This document shows, piece by piece, positions 31,430-39,323 of a stretch of 64,000 nucleotides of DNA; positions within the stretch are counted from its first letter, which is position 1; each line of letters starts with the position of its first letter. Below the pieces are notes generated by a model. That model saw only the letters and a list, made by a program, of their open reading frames with translations. It had not been told where the DNA came from and made no database searches. This stretch comes from Azospirillum brasilense (GTDB lineage: Bacteria; Pseudomonadota; Alphaproteobacteria; Azospirillales; Azospirillaceae): positions 27,045-91,044 of the forward strand of contig NZ_VITH01000020.1 of the NCBI RefSeq assembly GCF_007827815.1. Reading direction: 5' to 3'. The position numbers were made by a program, and so were the translations under genes.

Positions 31430-32092
31430 ATGAGAACCTGGAACGTCATGCTCGTGGACCATGATCGGCTGTTTTCGGCGGCGCTGGGAACGCTCATCAG
31501 CGGCGGCCCGTTCCGCGTCTGTCACCACGCCACGACGGTGGAGGACGCCGAGGCGGCCATCGCGCAGGGCGTGCAGCCCGACCTGATCGTGGTGGCGCTT
31601 GGGGATGCGACGAACGACGAGGCCGGCGGGGTGAAGCGGCTGCGCGCCGCCACCAGCGCGCGCATCGCCGTTCTGGCCGACGCCATCGCCGACCGCACGC
31701 TGTCGCTGTCGCTGAAGGCCGGCGCCGACGCCTACCTGAACAAGTCGATGTCGAGCGAGTCCCTGCTGCGCGCGTTGCAGTTGGTCATGCTGGGCGAGGT
31801 GGTCTACCCGACCCACGTCGCCAGCCTGCTGATCGCCAACGCGAACACCGAACGCCCGCAGCCCGAGCGTGCCCAGCCCACCAACAACGAGCTGTCGAAG
31901 CGCGAGATCCAGATTCTGCGCTGCCTGCTCGCCGGACAGTCGAACAAGGCCATCGCGCGCAACCTGCACATCACGGAATCGACCGTGAAGATGCATTTCA
32001 AGAACGTGATGCGAAAGATCAACGCCCAGAACCGCACGCAAGCCGCGGTGTGGGCGATCCAGAACGGCCTGTCGCCGCTGGCGTCCGTCTAG
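31430..32092 (+). CDS. NarL/LuxR-type regulator with atypical receiver
   Basis: 220 aa from ATG 31430, placed by GGAGGAG. The C-terminal LuxR HTH is clear (LSKREIQILRCLLAGQSNKA; ITESTVKMHFKNVMRKINAQ). The receiver keeps Asp10/Asp12 and Lys105, but around beta-strand 3 the sequence is DLIVVALGDATND: the residue at the normal aspartate position is either Ala56 or a displaced Asp59. It may therefore work without phosphorylation. Divergent from the canonical regulator at 30375-31076. Confidence 0.87.
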   Translation: MRTWNVMLVDHDRLFSAALGTLISGGPFRVCHHATTVEDAEAAIAQGVQPDLIVVALGDATNDEAGGVKRLRAATSARIAVLADAIADRTLSLSLKAGADAYLNKSMSSESLLRALQLVMLGEVVYPTHVASLLIANANTERPQPERAQPTNNELSKREIQILRCLLAGQSNKAIARNLHITESTVKMHFKNVMRKINAQNRTQAAVWAIQNGLSPLASV

Positions 32093-32099
32093 AGAGTTC

Positions 32100-32130
32100 G
32101 TCCCCTCTCCCAGCGCAGCGGAGAGGGGAC
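32100..32130. terminator. Palindromic repeat acting as convergent terminator
   Basis: Perfect 11-bp arms (32100-32110 and 32120-32130) with a 9-base loop between two convergent genes. It belongs to the same GC-rich repeat family and has no T-run. Confidence 0.6.
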
Positions 32131-32139
32131 GGTGCATCG

Positions 32140-32712
32140 TCACTCCGCCGCGTGGCGGTGGCCGCCATGGCGGCCTTCGGCGAACTCCTCCACCATCTTG
32201 CGGCAGAAGGCCGGCAGGTCATCCGGCTTGCGCGACGTCACCAACCCCTGATCGGTGACCACCTCGCTGTCCTCCCAATTCGCCCCGGCGTTGCCAAGAT
32301 CGGCCCTCAGCGACGGCCACGAGGTCATGCGCCGTCCCTTCACGCCGCCCGCGTCGATCAGCGTCCAGGGTCCGTGACAAATCGCGGCGATCGGCTTGCC
32401 CGACTTGACGAAGCTGCGCACGAATTCGATGGCCTTCGGCTCCAGCCGCAGCGCGTCGGGATTGATGACGCCCCCCGGCAGCACCAGCGCGTCGAAGCTT
32501 CCGGGGTCCGCTTGGTCAAGCGTCGTGTCCACATCCACCCGGTCGGCCTTGTCGTGGTGGTTCCAGCCCTGAATTTGGCCGCCCTGCGGGGCGACGATCC
32601 GCACCTCGGCGCCTTCGTTGCGCAGCGCCTTCACCGGTTCGGTCAATTCAACCTGCTCGAAGCCGTCGGTCGCCAGAACCGCGACGGTCTTCTTCTCGAG
32701 TTTTCCTGCCAT
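32140..32712 (-). CDS. DJ-1/PfpI family glyoxalase- or protease-like protein
   Basis: 190 aa PfpI-type protein: VAVLATDGFEQVELTEPVKAL with Glu19, and the nucleophile elbow AAICHGPW with Cys112. Close to the bacterial YhbO/PfpI group, which protects against stress and may act as deglycase, glyoxalase or peptidase. A strong GAGGAGGTGA ribosome site precedes ATG 32712, and an EcfG-like promoter lies 35-59 bases upstream. Divergent from a PRC-barrel gene with a similar promoter. Confidence 0.9.
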   Translation of the reverse strand: MAGKLEKKTVAVLATDGFEQVELTEPVKALRNEGAEVRIVAPQGGQIQGWNHHDKADRVDVDTTLDQADPGSFDALVLPGGVINPDALRLEPKAIEFVRSFVKSGKPIAAICHGPWTLIDAGGVKGRRMTSWPSLRADLGNAGANWEDSEVVTDQGLVTSRKPDDLPAFCRKMVEEFAEGRHGGHRHAAE

Positions 32713-32746
32713 GGGATCACCTCCTCGGTTGGCCTGTCCGGTCTGC

Positions 32747-32771
32747 AACCGGCGTACCTCTGGGGAGTTCC
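32747..32771 (-). promoter_or_regulatory. EcfG-type promoter for PfpI gene
   Basis: On the - strand GGAAC (32771-32767), 16 bases, then GGTT (32750-32747). It sits back to back with the + strand promoter at 32776-32800. Confidence 0.55.
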
Positions 32772-32775
32772 CTCC

Positions 32776-32800
32776 GGAACCGCCATGCACCTCCCATGTT
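32776..32800 (+). promoter_or_regulatory. EcfG-type promoter for PRC-barrel gene
   Basis: GGAAC (32776-32780), 16 bases, TGTT (32797-32800), 42 bases before the start codon at 32842. Confidence 0.6.
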
Positions 32801-32841
32801 CCCTTTGACGGACCGCGCGTCACAATCGGGAGCACAGACCC

Positions 32842-33591
32842 ATGCGTTACAGCGGCACTTCGGCGGGCATCCTCGCCGCGTTCGCCATCGCCACGTCCCT
32901 GACCCTGGGCGTTCCTCAACCCGCCCAGGCACAACCCTCCCACTCCGCCGAAACGGTGCGGACCGCGGAGGCATCCTACCCCCGGCTCTACCAGGGCTGG
33001 CGGGCCGGCGTGATTGTCGGCACCGAGGTCGAGGGGCTGCTTGGCGAGGAGCTTGGGCAGGTGGTCGACCTCGTCGTCGGACCGGACGGACGGCTGGAAA
33101 GCGCGGTGATCGAGGCGAGCGGCATGCTCGACGTCGGCGAGGCGCGCTTCACCGTGCCCTGGCACCAGCTCATGCCCGGATCGGTGGACGGCATCCTGGC
33201 CTATCCGGTCACCGGCCCCGACACGCTCGACCTGATCCGGCGTCAGCAGCAGGCGGCCAGCCGCCCCGGCGACTGGCGCGTCTCCGCCCTGATCGGCCAG
33301 CCGGCCAACACAGCGGGCGGCGCGACGGAGGCCGGCTTCTTCGGCACAGTGGAGGATCTGGTGTTCGACCGCAACGGCGCGCTCAAGGCCGTCGTGGTGA
33401 CCCCGGAACCGGAGGGCGAAGGCCCCTACGCCGTCGCCTGGAAGGCGGCGGCGCTGGAGCCGGGCCTGACCTCGGTCACGCTGCAGGCGACGCCGGACCA
33501 GGTGAAGGCGCTCGGCTCCTTCGACGCCGCGCGCATGAAGGAGTTCAACACCGCGCGCCTGAACCAGGGTGCCCAGGCGCGCCAGGAATAA
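32842..33591 (+). CDS. Exported protein with two PRC-barrel-like repeats
   Basis: 249 aa. Signal peptide with a Gln-Ala-Gln cleavage region (VPQPAQAQ). Two beta-barrel repeats follow, near residues 55-115 (GTEVEGLLGEELGQVVDLVV) and 150-210 (TEAGFFGTVEDLVFDRNGAL), both of PRC-barrel type. Probably a periplasmic stress protein given its EcfG-like promoter. Divergent from the PfpI-type gene. Confidence 0.78.
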   Translation: MRYSGTSAGILAAFAIATSLTLGVPQPAQAQPSHSAETVRTAEASYPRLYQGWRAGVIVGTEVEGLLGEELGQVVDLVVGPDGRLESAVIEASGMLDVGEARFTVPWHQLMPGSVDGILAYPVTGPDTLDLIRRQQQAASRPGDWRVSALIGQPANTAGGATEAGFFGTVEDLVFDRNGALKAVVVTPEPEGEGPYAVAWKAAALEPGLTSVTLQATPDQVKALGSFDAARMKEFNTARLNQGAQARQE

Positions 33592-33610
33592 CCCCCGCGC
33601 GAAAACGCGC

Positions 33611-34924
33611 TTATCGGGCCGCCGGGCGGGCCACGCCGCCGACCGCCGGGCGGCTGGCCGCGGCGGCGGAGCGGCCGTAGCGGGCGACCGTCAGGCCGTC
33701 CATGTCGATCTCCGTCTGGCGACCGCCGACCACGTCGGCGACCACCCGGCCCGAGCCGGCGGCCATCGTCCAGCCCAGCGTGCCATGGCCGGTGTTCAGG
33801 AACAGGTTGCGCACCGGGGTCGAGCCGACGATGGGGGTTCCGTCCGGCGTGTTGGGCCGCAGGCCGGTCCAGAACTCCGCCTTCGACAGGTCGCCGCCCG
33901 TCGGGAAGAGGTCGCTCACCACATGGTCGAGCGGGCCGCGGCGGCCCGGACGCAGGGTCAGGTCGAAGCCGGTCAGTTCCGCCGTTCCACCGACGCGGAT
34001 GCGGTCACCGAGGCGGGTCACCGCGATCTTGTGGGTCTCGTCCATCACCGTGGATTCCGGAGCGCCCGCCGGATCGACGATGGGCAGCGTCAGCGAATAG
34101 CCCTTCACCGGATAGACCGGCAGGTCCAGCCCGAACGGCTTCACCAGTGTCGGGGAGTAGCTGCCCATGGCGACGACGTAGGAATCGGCGGTCAGCGTGC
34201 CGGCGTCGGTCACCACGCCGGTGACGCGGCGCCCATCGCTTTCCAGCTTGCGGATGGCGGTGTTGTAGCGGAACTCCACCCCCATCTGCGTCGCCAGCGC
34301 GGCCAGCGCGTTGGTGAAGCGGAAGCAGTCACCCGTCTCGTCACCCGGCAGCAGCAGGCCGCCAACGATCTTGTCCTTGACCAGCCGCAGCGCCGGCTCG
34401 ACCGCCGCGCAGCCCTCGACGTCCAGCAGGCTGTAGGGCACCTTGAAGCGGTCCAGCACGGCCATATCGGTCGCGGCGGCGTCCACCTGCTTTTGGGTGC
34501 GGAAAAGCTGGAGCGTGCCCTTGGCGCGCTCGTCGTAGCGGATGCCCGTCTCGTCGCGCAGCGCGCGCAGGCAGTCGCGGCTGTATTCGGCCAGCCGGAC
34601 CATGCGGCCCTTGTTGATCTCGTAGGAACGCTCGTTGGCGTTGGCCAGCAGCTTCAGGCACCAGGACCACATGGCCGGGTCGAGCTTCGGCCGGATCACC
34701 AGCGGGGAATGCTTCATCAGCATCCACTTCACGGCCTTCGCCATCAGGCCCGGCGCCGCCCAGGGGGCGGAGTAACCCGGCGACACCTCGCCCGCGTTGG
34801 CGTAGCTGGTCTCCAGCGCCGGGCCGGGCTGCCGATCCACCACCGTGACCTCGTGCCCGGCCTTCGCCAGGAAATACGCGGTGGAAACGCCGATGACGCC
34901 GCTGCCGAGGACGATGACGCGCAT
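33611..34924 (-). CDS. dadA: D-amino acid dehydrogenase, small subunit
   Basis: 437 aa FAD oxidoreductase of the DAO family. N-terminal Rossmann motif VIVLGSGVIGVSTAYFLAKA, the ETSYANAGEVSPGYSAPWA segment typical of DadA, and C-terminal FLNTGHGTLGWTMAAGSGR. It oxidises D-alanine and other D-amino acids to 2-oxo acids, passing electrons to the membrane quinone pool. ATG 34924 is the conserved start; the longer frame to 35041 is not conserved. Divergent from a TyrR-like activator with TYR-box-like sites between them. No alanine racemase gene is adjacent. Confidence 0.95.
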   Translation of the reverse strand: MRVIVLGSGVIGVSTAYFLAKAGHEVTVVDRQPGPALETSYANAGEVSPGYSAPWAAPGLMAKAVKWMLMKHSPLVIRPKLDPAMWSWCLKLLANANERSYEINKGRMVRLAEYSRDCLRALRDETGIRYDERAKGTLQLFRTQKQVDAAATDMAVLDRFKVPYSLLDVEGCAAVEPALRLVKDKIVGGLLLPGDETGDCFRFTNALAALATQMGVEFRYNTAIRKLESDGRRVTGVVTDAGTLTADSYVVAMGSYSPTLVKPFGLDLPVYPVKGYSLTLPIVDPAGAPESTVMDETHKIAVTRLGDRIRVGGTAELTGFDLTLRPGRRGPLDHVVSDLFPTGGDLSKAEFWTGLRPNTPDGTPIVGSTPVRNLFLNTGHGTLGWTMAAGSGRVVADVVGGRQTEIDMDGLTVARYGRSAAAASRPAVGGVARPAAR

Positions 34925-35034
34925 GTGAAGGCTCCCGAGATCACGGATTTGTTCGCATCCCATTCGCAAACGCGATGCCAAGTGCCGGAATCCGCGGAAA
35001 CACTGGGGTGGACGGTTGGGCGCCAGACGGCAGC

Positions 35035-35052
35035 TGTACATGAATCGTTACA
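35035..35052. promoter_or_regulatory. TYR-box-like operator 1
   Basis: TGTACA-N6-GTTACA at 35035-35052 compared with the TyrR consensus TGTAAA-N6-TTTACA: the outer bases and spacing are kept, with one change per half. It lies about 110 bases upstream of dadA. Confidence 0.55.
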
Positions 35053-35135
35053 CGGTAGCCGGAAAGCGCTTCCCGTACCCCTGACAAACAGAGCCAGAAC
35101 AGCGACTTGCCATCACCGTATAAAAAACGTTACGG

Positions 35136-35153
35136 TGTACACATATATTTACG
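35136..35153. promoter_or_regulatory. TYR-box-like operator 2
   Basis: TGTACA-N6-TTTACG at 35136-35153. It overlaps the right arm of a perfect inverted repeat CACCGTA (35114-35120)/TACGGTG (35131-35137). It is 46 bases upstream of the TyrR-like gene. Confidence 0.6.
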
Positions 35154-35198
35154 GATGCACCCATTGTTGGTACACTCATCCCTCCACCGGGGAGAGCC

Positions 35199-36740
35199 AT
35201 GCGCATCGACGTCCTGTTTACCGACCGGGTCGGCATCGCCCACGAAATCCTGGCCGTTCTCGCCAAGCGGCGCCTGAACGTCGTGGCGGTCGAGGTGGAC
35301 CCGCCGCACATCCACATCGACGCGCCGGAACTGGACGTGCCGGGCTTCGGCGCGCTCGACGCGGCGTTGCGCGCCGTCCTTGGCGTGGAGTCCGTCACCC
35401 CCATCGACATCCTGCCCGGTACGCGGCGGCGGTTGCATCTGGACGCCCTGCTGGCCGCCCTGCCCGACCCGGTTCTGGCGGTGGACCGCGCGGGCCGCAT
35501 CGTCGTGGCGAACGCTGCCGCGGCGACGGTCGCCGGGCGCAGCGAGGCCGACCTGACCGGCGCCGACTTCGGGCGGCTGTTCGGCGATGCCGAGCTGTCC
35601 GACCTGCTGGTGGACAACGGCTTCCGCCTCGCCGCCGGGCAGGAGGTCACGCTGAACGGCCAGCCCTTCCTGCTCGACGTCACCCCCATCGTGGAGGACG
35701 GGCGCGCCGCCGGCGGCGTCGTCACCCTCTTCGCACCGAGCCGGTTGGGCGAGCGGCTGAACGCACTGCAGAACTTCGACGAGGGCGGCTTCGACCGCAT
35801 CCTCGGCGAGTCCGCTCCGGTCCGCTCGCTGAAAGCGCGGGCGGCGCGGGTCGCGGCGGTGGACGCGCCGCTGCTGATCCTGGGCGAGACAGGCACCGGC
35901 AAAGAGTTGATCGCCCACGCCTGCCACCGCGCCAGCCCGCGCCGCGACAAGCCCTTCCTGGCGCTGAACTGCGCCGCCGTGCCGGAAAGTCTGGCGGAGA
36001 GCGAACTGTTCGGCTACGCCCCCGGCTCCTTCACCGGGGCGCAGCGCGGCGGCAAGCCCGGCCTGCTGGAACTGGCGCATGGCGGCACCGTCTTCCTCGA
36101 CGAGATCGGGGAAATGTCGCCTTACCTCCAGGCCAAGCTGCTGCGCTTCCTGAACGACGGGCGCTTCCGCCGCGTCGGCGGCGACCGCGAGCAGACGGTG
36201 GACGTGCGCGTGGTCAGCGCCACCCACCGCGACCTCGACGCCATGGTCGCCGAGCACAGCTTCCGCGAGGACCTGTTCTACCGGCTGAACGTTCTGTCGC
36301 TCCAGGTCCCGGCGCTGCGCGAGCGCGGCGACGACATCCTTCTGCTCGCCCGGCACTTCATCGCCCGCGCCTGCGCCCAGGCCCGCCGGCCGCCCTGCCG
36401 GCTGACCGTGGCGGCCAGCGCCGCCCTGCTCGCCAACCCCTGGCCGGGCAACGTCCGCCAGTTGGAAAACGTCATCTTCCGCGCCGTGACGATGAGCGAC
36501 GGCGCCTATCTCGACGCCGCCGACCTGGAGCTGGCCGGGGCGCGCATGGAGGCCGAAACCGGGGCCGAGCCCGCCGAGCCGTCCAGCTGGGACGAGGCGG
36601 CGGCGGCGTTCGAGCGCGGCCTGCTCCGTCGCCTCTACCCGCGCTACCCATCCAGCCGCAAGCTGGCCGCCCGGCTCCACACCTCGCACACGATGATCGC
36701 GAACAAGCTGCGCAAGTATGGGATTCCGGACGGGACCTGA
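35199..36740 (+). CDS. TyrR/PhhR-like sigma54-type regulator
   Basis: 513 aa with the TyrR domain order: ACT-like N-terminus (1-75), PAS (78-170), AAA+ central domain (200-430) with Walker A GETGTGKE and Walker B GGTVFLDEIGE, and a C-terminal HTH (SSRKLAARLHTSHTMIANKL). The sigma54-contact loop reads GSFTGA rather than GAFTGA, so activation of sigma54 holoenzyme is possible but not certain; E. coli TyrR lacks this loop and works with sigma70. Likely senses aromatic amino acids and controls the divergent dadA. Confidence 0.9.
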   Translation: MRIDVLFTDRVGIAHEILAVLAKRRLNVVAVEVDPPHIHIDAPELDVPGFGALDAALRAVLGVESVTPIDILPGTRRRLHLDALLAALPDPVLAVDRAGRIVVANAAAATVAGRSEADLTGADFGRLFGDAELSDLLVDNGFRLAAGQEVTLNGQPFLLDVTPIVEDGRAAGGVVTLFAPSRLGERLNALQNFDEGGFDRILGESAPVRSLKARAARVAAVDAPLLILGETGTGKELIAHACHRASPRRDKPFLALNCAAVPESLAESELFGYAPGSFTGAQRGGKPGLLELAHGGTVFLDEIGEMSPYLQAKLLRFLNDGRFRRVGGDREQTVDVRVVSATHRDLDAMVAEHSFREDLFYRLNVLSLQVPALRERGDDILLLARHFIARACAQARRPPCRLTVAASAALLANPWPGNVRQLENVIFRAVTMSDGAYLDAADLELAGARMEAETGAEPAEPSSWDEAAAAFERGLLRRLYPRYPSSRKLAARLHTSHTMIANKLRKYGIPDGT

Positions 36741-36750
36741 AATCCGCGCG

Positions 36751-36981
36751 CTAGATGCGCGAGCGTTCCGCCTTGCTGTAGTTGCTGAAATGGCCCTCCG
36801 CGGCGGCGGCGCCGCGGGCGGTCTTGAGGAACTTGTCGGCCTTGGTGTCGGGCGCGATGCGCGCCACCTTCCGCTCCAGCGCCGCCGAGCCGCAGGACGC
36901 GCAGACGGGGGTGTCCGACGAGCGCACCAGCGCTTCGAAGTCGTGGTCGCAGGCGGTGCAGCGGTAGGAGTAGAGCGGCAT
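36751..36981 (-). CDS. FmdB-type zinc ribbon protein
   Basis: 76 aa. It starts MPLYSYRCTACDHDFEAL, with a second pair CASCG: a classical CxxC...CxxC zinc ribbon of the FmdB family. A Lys/Ala-rich helical tail follows. ATG 36981 is chosen because the family begins MPxYxYxC. Function unknown; convergent with the TyrR-like gene. Confidence 0.9.
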   Translation of the reverse strand: MPLYSYRCTACDHDFEALVRSSDTPVCASCGSAALERKVARIAPDTKADKFLKTARGAAAAEGHFSNYSKAERSRI

Positions 36982-37120
36982 GGGAGTCCTCACACGGGTC
37001 GGGAACCAGGCGCACCCATCCTATCACGTAATTTTCTTATGGGTATAGCGCAGTGCAGCAACCCCACCCCGCCGCAGCGATCTGCGCTAGGATCGCTCAG
37101 CGATAAATATGGAGGAACGG

Positions 37121-37669
37121 GTGATCTACGCCTTCAACGACAAGGTCCCGCAATTGTCGCCCGCCTGCTGGGTGGCTCCCAACGCCACGGTCGTCGGCGA
37201 CATCCTGCTGGAGGAGGACGTGTCCGTCTGGTGGGGTGCGGTCATGCGCGCCGAGGAGGAGCGCATCCACATCGGCGCCGGCAGCAACGTCCAGGACAAC
37301 GCCGTCCTCCACGTCGATCCCGGCTTCCCGCTGCTCATCGGCAGGAACGTGACCATCGGCCATCTGGCGATGGTGCATGGCTGCACCGTCGGCGACGGCA
37401 GCCTGATCGGCATCGGCGCCACGGTGCTCAACGGTGCCCGCATCGGCCGCGACTGCCTGATCGGCGCTCACGCCTTCATCGCCGAGGGCAAGGAGATCCC
37501 CGACCGCTCGCTGGTGCTCGGCGCGCCGGGCAAGGTGGTGCGCACGCTGTCGGACGAGGATGTTGAGCGCATGCGCGCGCCCGCCGCCGTCTACCAGCAG
37601 CGGTGGAAGAGCTACGCCAAGGGGCTGCGCCCGATCTCCGCCCCCGGCACCGTTCCAGGCCAGCCCTGA
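37121..37669 (+). CDS. Gamma-carbonic anhydrase family protein
   Basis: 182 aa left-handed beta-helix (hexapeptide repeats). Metal-binding histidines His64 (DNAVLHVDPG), His81 and His86 (TIGHLAMVHGCTVGD). GTG 37121 with GGAGG five bases upstream is preferred; the in-frame ATG 37109 overlaps the ribosome site. Members include true Zn carbonic anhydrases and the YrdA/PaaY/CaiE acyltransferase-like group, so the activity is not certain. Confidence 0.9.
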   Translation: MIYAFNDKVPQLSPACWVAPNATVVGDILLEEDVSVWWGAVMRAEEERIHIGAGSNVQDNAVLHVDPGFPLLIGRNVTIGHLAMVHGCTVGDGSLIGIGATVLNGARIGRDCLIGAHAFIAEGKEIPDRSLVLGAPGKVVRTLSDEDVERMRAPAAVYQQRWKSYAKGLRPISAPGTVPGQP

Positions 37670-37691
37670 CGCGCCACCGCGTGGGGCGCCC

Positions 37692-38441
37692 TCAGGCTCC
37701 GGCGCCCCTGATGAAGAAGTACAGGGTCAGCCCCACGCCGATCGACACCACCACCCATTTCATCACGTCGCGGCTGACCCGCTTCGCCGCGTGGGCGCCG
37801 GCATAGCCGCCGGCGATGGCCGACACGGCCATGACGGCGGTTTCCGGCCAGGACACCGCGTCGGACAGGCAGAAGGCCGCCACCGCCGCGCCGTTCATCA
37901 GCGCGGCCAGCAGGATGCGCAACCCGTTCATGGCGTGAATGTCGCGCAGGCCGAACAGGGTCAACGCCGCCAGCATCAGGAAGCCGATCCCGCCGCCGAA
38001 ATAGCCGCCGTAGACGGCGATCACGAACTGCACGACCAGAACGGAGCGACCGCTCAGCCGCAGCCGGGCGGCCAGCGTCGGCATGAAACTGCCGACCGCG
38101 AAGACCGCGGTGGCGAACAGAAGCAGCCAGGGCACCAGCCCGGCGAAGGCGCGGTCCGGCGTGGTCAGCAGAAGGATCGCCCCGACCACCCCGCCGACGA
38201 GGCTGACCACGGAGAAGGCGGTGACGCTGACCTCCGTCACGCCGCGGATCTCCTTGCGGTAGGCCCAGGCGCTGGCCATCTGGCCGGGGAACAGGGCGAC
38301 GGTGCTCGACACGTTGGCGCTGACCGGCGGCACCCCGGCGAACAGCAGCGCCGGGAAGGTGATGAAGGCCCCGCCACCGGCGACCGCGTTGAGAACACCC
38401 GACGCGAACGCCGCGACCATCAGCAGCACCATGGCAAGCAT
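37692..38441 (-). CDS. TauE/SafE family permease
   Basis: 249 aa with seven to eight hydrophobic helices in the TauE/SafE pattern: ASGVLNAVAGGGAFITFPAL near the N-terminus and VIAVYGGYFGGGIGFLML in the second repeat. The family exports sulfonates, sulfite or other small organic anions. ATG 38441 with a GAGGGTGGGG leader is preferred; the frame is open to 38462. A perfect TGGCATGCCA palindrome lies 32 bases upstream, the same operator type seen before both OxlT genes, which suggests a role in oxalate/glyoxylate anion handling. Confidence 0.87.
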   Translation of the reverse strand: MLAMVLLMVAAFASGVLNAVAGGGAFITFPALLFAGVPPVSANVSSTVALFPGQMASAWAYRKEIRGVTEVSVTAFSVVSLVGGVVGAILLLTTPDRAFAGLVPWLLLFATAVFAVGSFMPTLAARLRLSGRSVLVVQFVIAVYGGYFGGGIGFLMLAALTLFGLRDIHAMNGLRILLAALMNGAAVAAFCLSDAVSWPETAVMAVSAIAGGYAGAHAAKRVSRDVMKWVVVSIGVGLTLYFFIRGAGA

Positions 38442-38472
38442 CGCATCCCCACCCTCAGCCAATTCACGTATT

Positions 38473-38482
38473 TGGCATGCCA
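38473..38482. promoter_or_regulatory. TGGYATRCCA operator upstream of TauE/SafE gene
   Basis: Perfect 10-bp palindrome TGGCATGCCA, flanked by ATT on the left side. One of a set of similar sites (38624, 50865, 54530, 56468) in this cluster. Confidence 0.65.
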
Positions 38483-38623
38483 GCTATCGTTGTGTGGACC
38501 CTGACAAACGCCATAGGAGGCGGGTGAACGCCGTGGGTGCAGCCGCGCAACTCAGCGACCCACCCTCATAAAAAATGAGATTCCGCTGATTGTTTGTCAC
38601 ATTAGCCATTGACGCTCCATGGC

Positions 38624-38639
38624 ATTTGGTATACCAAAT
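38624..38639. promoter_or_regulatory. Perfect 16-bp operator upstream of CBS gene
   Basis: ATTTGGTATACCAAAT is fully self-complementary. A TTGACG at 38609-38614 lies 15 bases before its central TATACC, so a bound protein could cover the -10 region. The half site TGGT...ACCA fits FCD-type GntR regulators such as LldR. Confidence 0.75.
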
Positions 38640-38787
38640 ACCCATCGCCTGCCACTGCCCGATGCCCAGGTGCCGCCGACGGCCTTCGACCGGCCCGACG
38701 CGGTCCCACCGGTCAAGCTCCGGTCCCCCGCGGGGGTCTCCGTGCAGGGCGCGCTTACGCAACCCGCTGTCTGGTGGAGGGCTCGCC

Positions 38788-39237
38788 ATGAAAGTCGCCG
38801 ACATTCTTCGGACCAAGGAATCCCGCGTCGTCACCGTGCGTTCCGGCGAAACCATCGAGGAGGCGATCCGGCTGATGAAGTCGGAGAACATCAGCGCCCT
38901 GGTGGTCAAGGACGTCTGCCGGACCGAAGGCAACGCCGTCGCCGGCATGCTGTCGGAGCGCGACGTCGTCTACGCGCTGCTGGAGCGCGGCGCCTCCGTC
39001 CTGAAGACGCCGGTCTTCATGCTGATGTCGCGCGCGCCGCAGACCTGCTCGCCCGACGACAGCGTCGTCCACGCGCTGGAGCTGATGGACCGCCATCACA
39101 TCCGCCATCTGCCGGTGCTCGACGGCGCCACGCTGGTCGGCGTGGTCAGCGCCCGTGACTTCACCAAGCTTCAGCTCACCGAGATGATCGCCCACACCCA
39201 GCCGCCGGCCCAGGAATCCCCGGTCTACGCCCACTGA
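38788..39237 (+). CDS. CBS-domain pair protein
   Basis: 149 aa consisting of two CBS domains (about 8-65 and 76-135): KVADILRTKESRVVTVRSGE, ISALVVKDVCR, GMLSERDVVYALLERG and HIRHLPVLDGATLVGVVSAR. Such pairs bind adenine nucleotides, S-adenosylmethionine or NAD and act as energy sensors. ATG 38788 has GGAGGG upstream. A perfect 16-bp palindrome lies 149 bases upstream. It ends at a very strong hairpin. Confidence 0.92.
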   Translation: MKVADILRTKESRVVTVRSGETIEEAIRLMKSENISALVVKDVCRTEGNAVAGMLSERDVVYALLERGASVLKTPVFMLMSRAPQTCSPDDSVVHALELMDRHHIRHLPVLDGATLVGVVSARDFTKLQLTEMIAHTQPPAQESPVYAH

Positions 39238-39259
39238 GGCGGCCCGGCGAAAGCGCACA

Positions 39260-39315
39260 GGCCCCAGCCAGAAGGCCCGCCGTCCCATCGGACGGCGGGC
39301 CTTCTGGCTGGGGCC
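39260..39315. terminator. Perfect 26-bp hairpin between convergent genes
   Basis: Arms 39260-39285 and 39290-39315 are perfectly complementary with a CATC tetraloop. No T-run follows, but the stem is extremely stable. It lies between the CBS gene (+) and the PPDK-like gene (-), with the PPDK stop 9 bases beyond. Confidence 0.85.
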
Positions 39316-39323
39316 GCAAACCG

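Noticed and set aside
33597..33610. GCGCG-AAAA-CGCGC hairpin between PRC-barrel gene and dadA
   Set aside because: Only 5 bp of stem and no T-run; too weak to call a terminator.
33569..36754. 1061-aa open frame on the + strand
   Set aside because: Runs across dadA (antisense) and the TyrR-like gene in another frame; no conserved motif.
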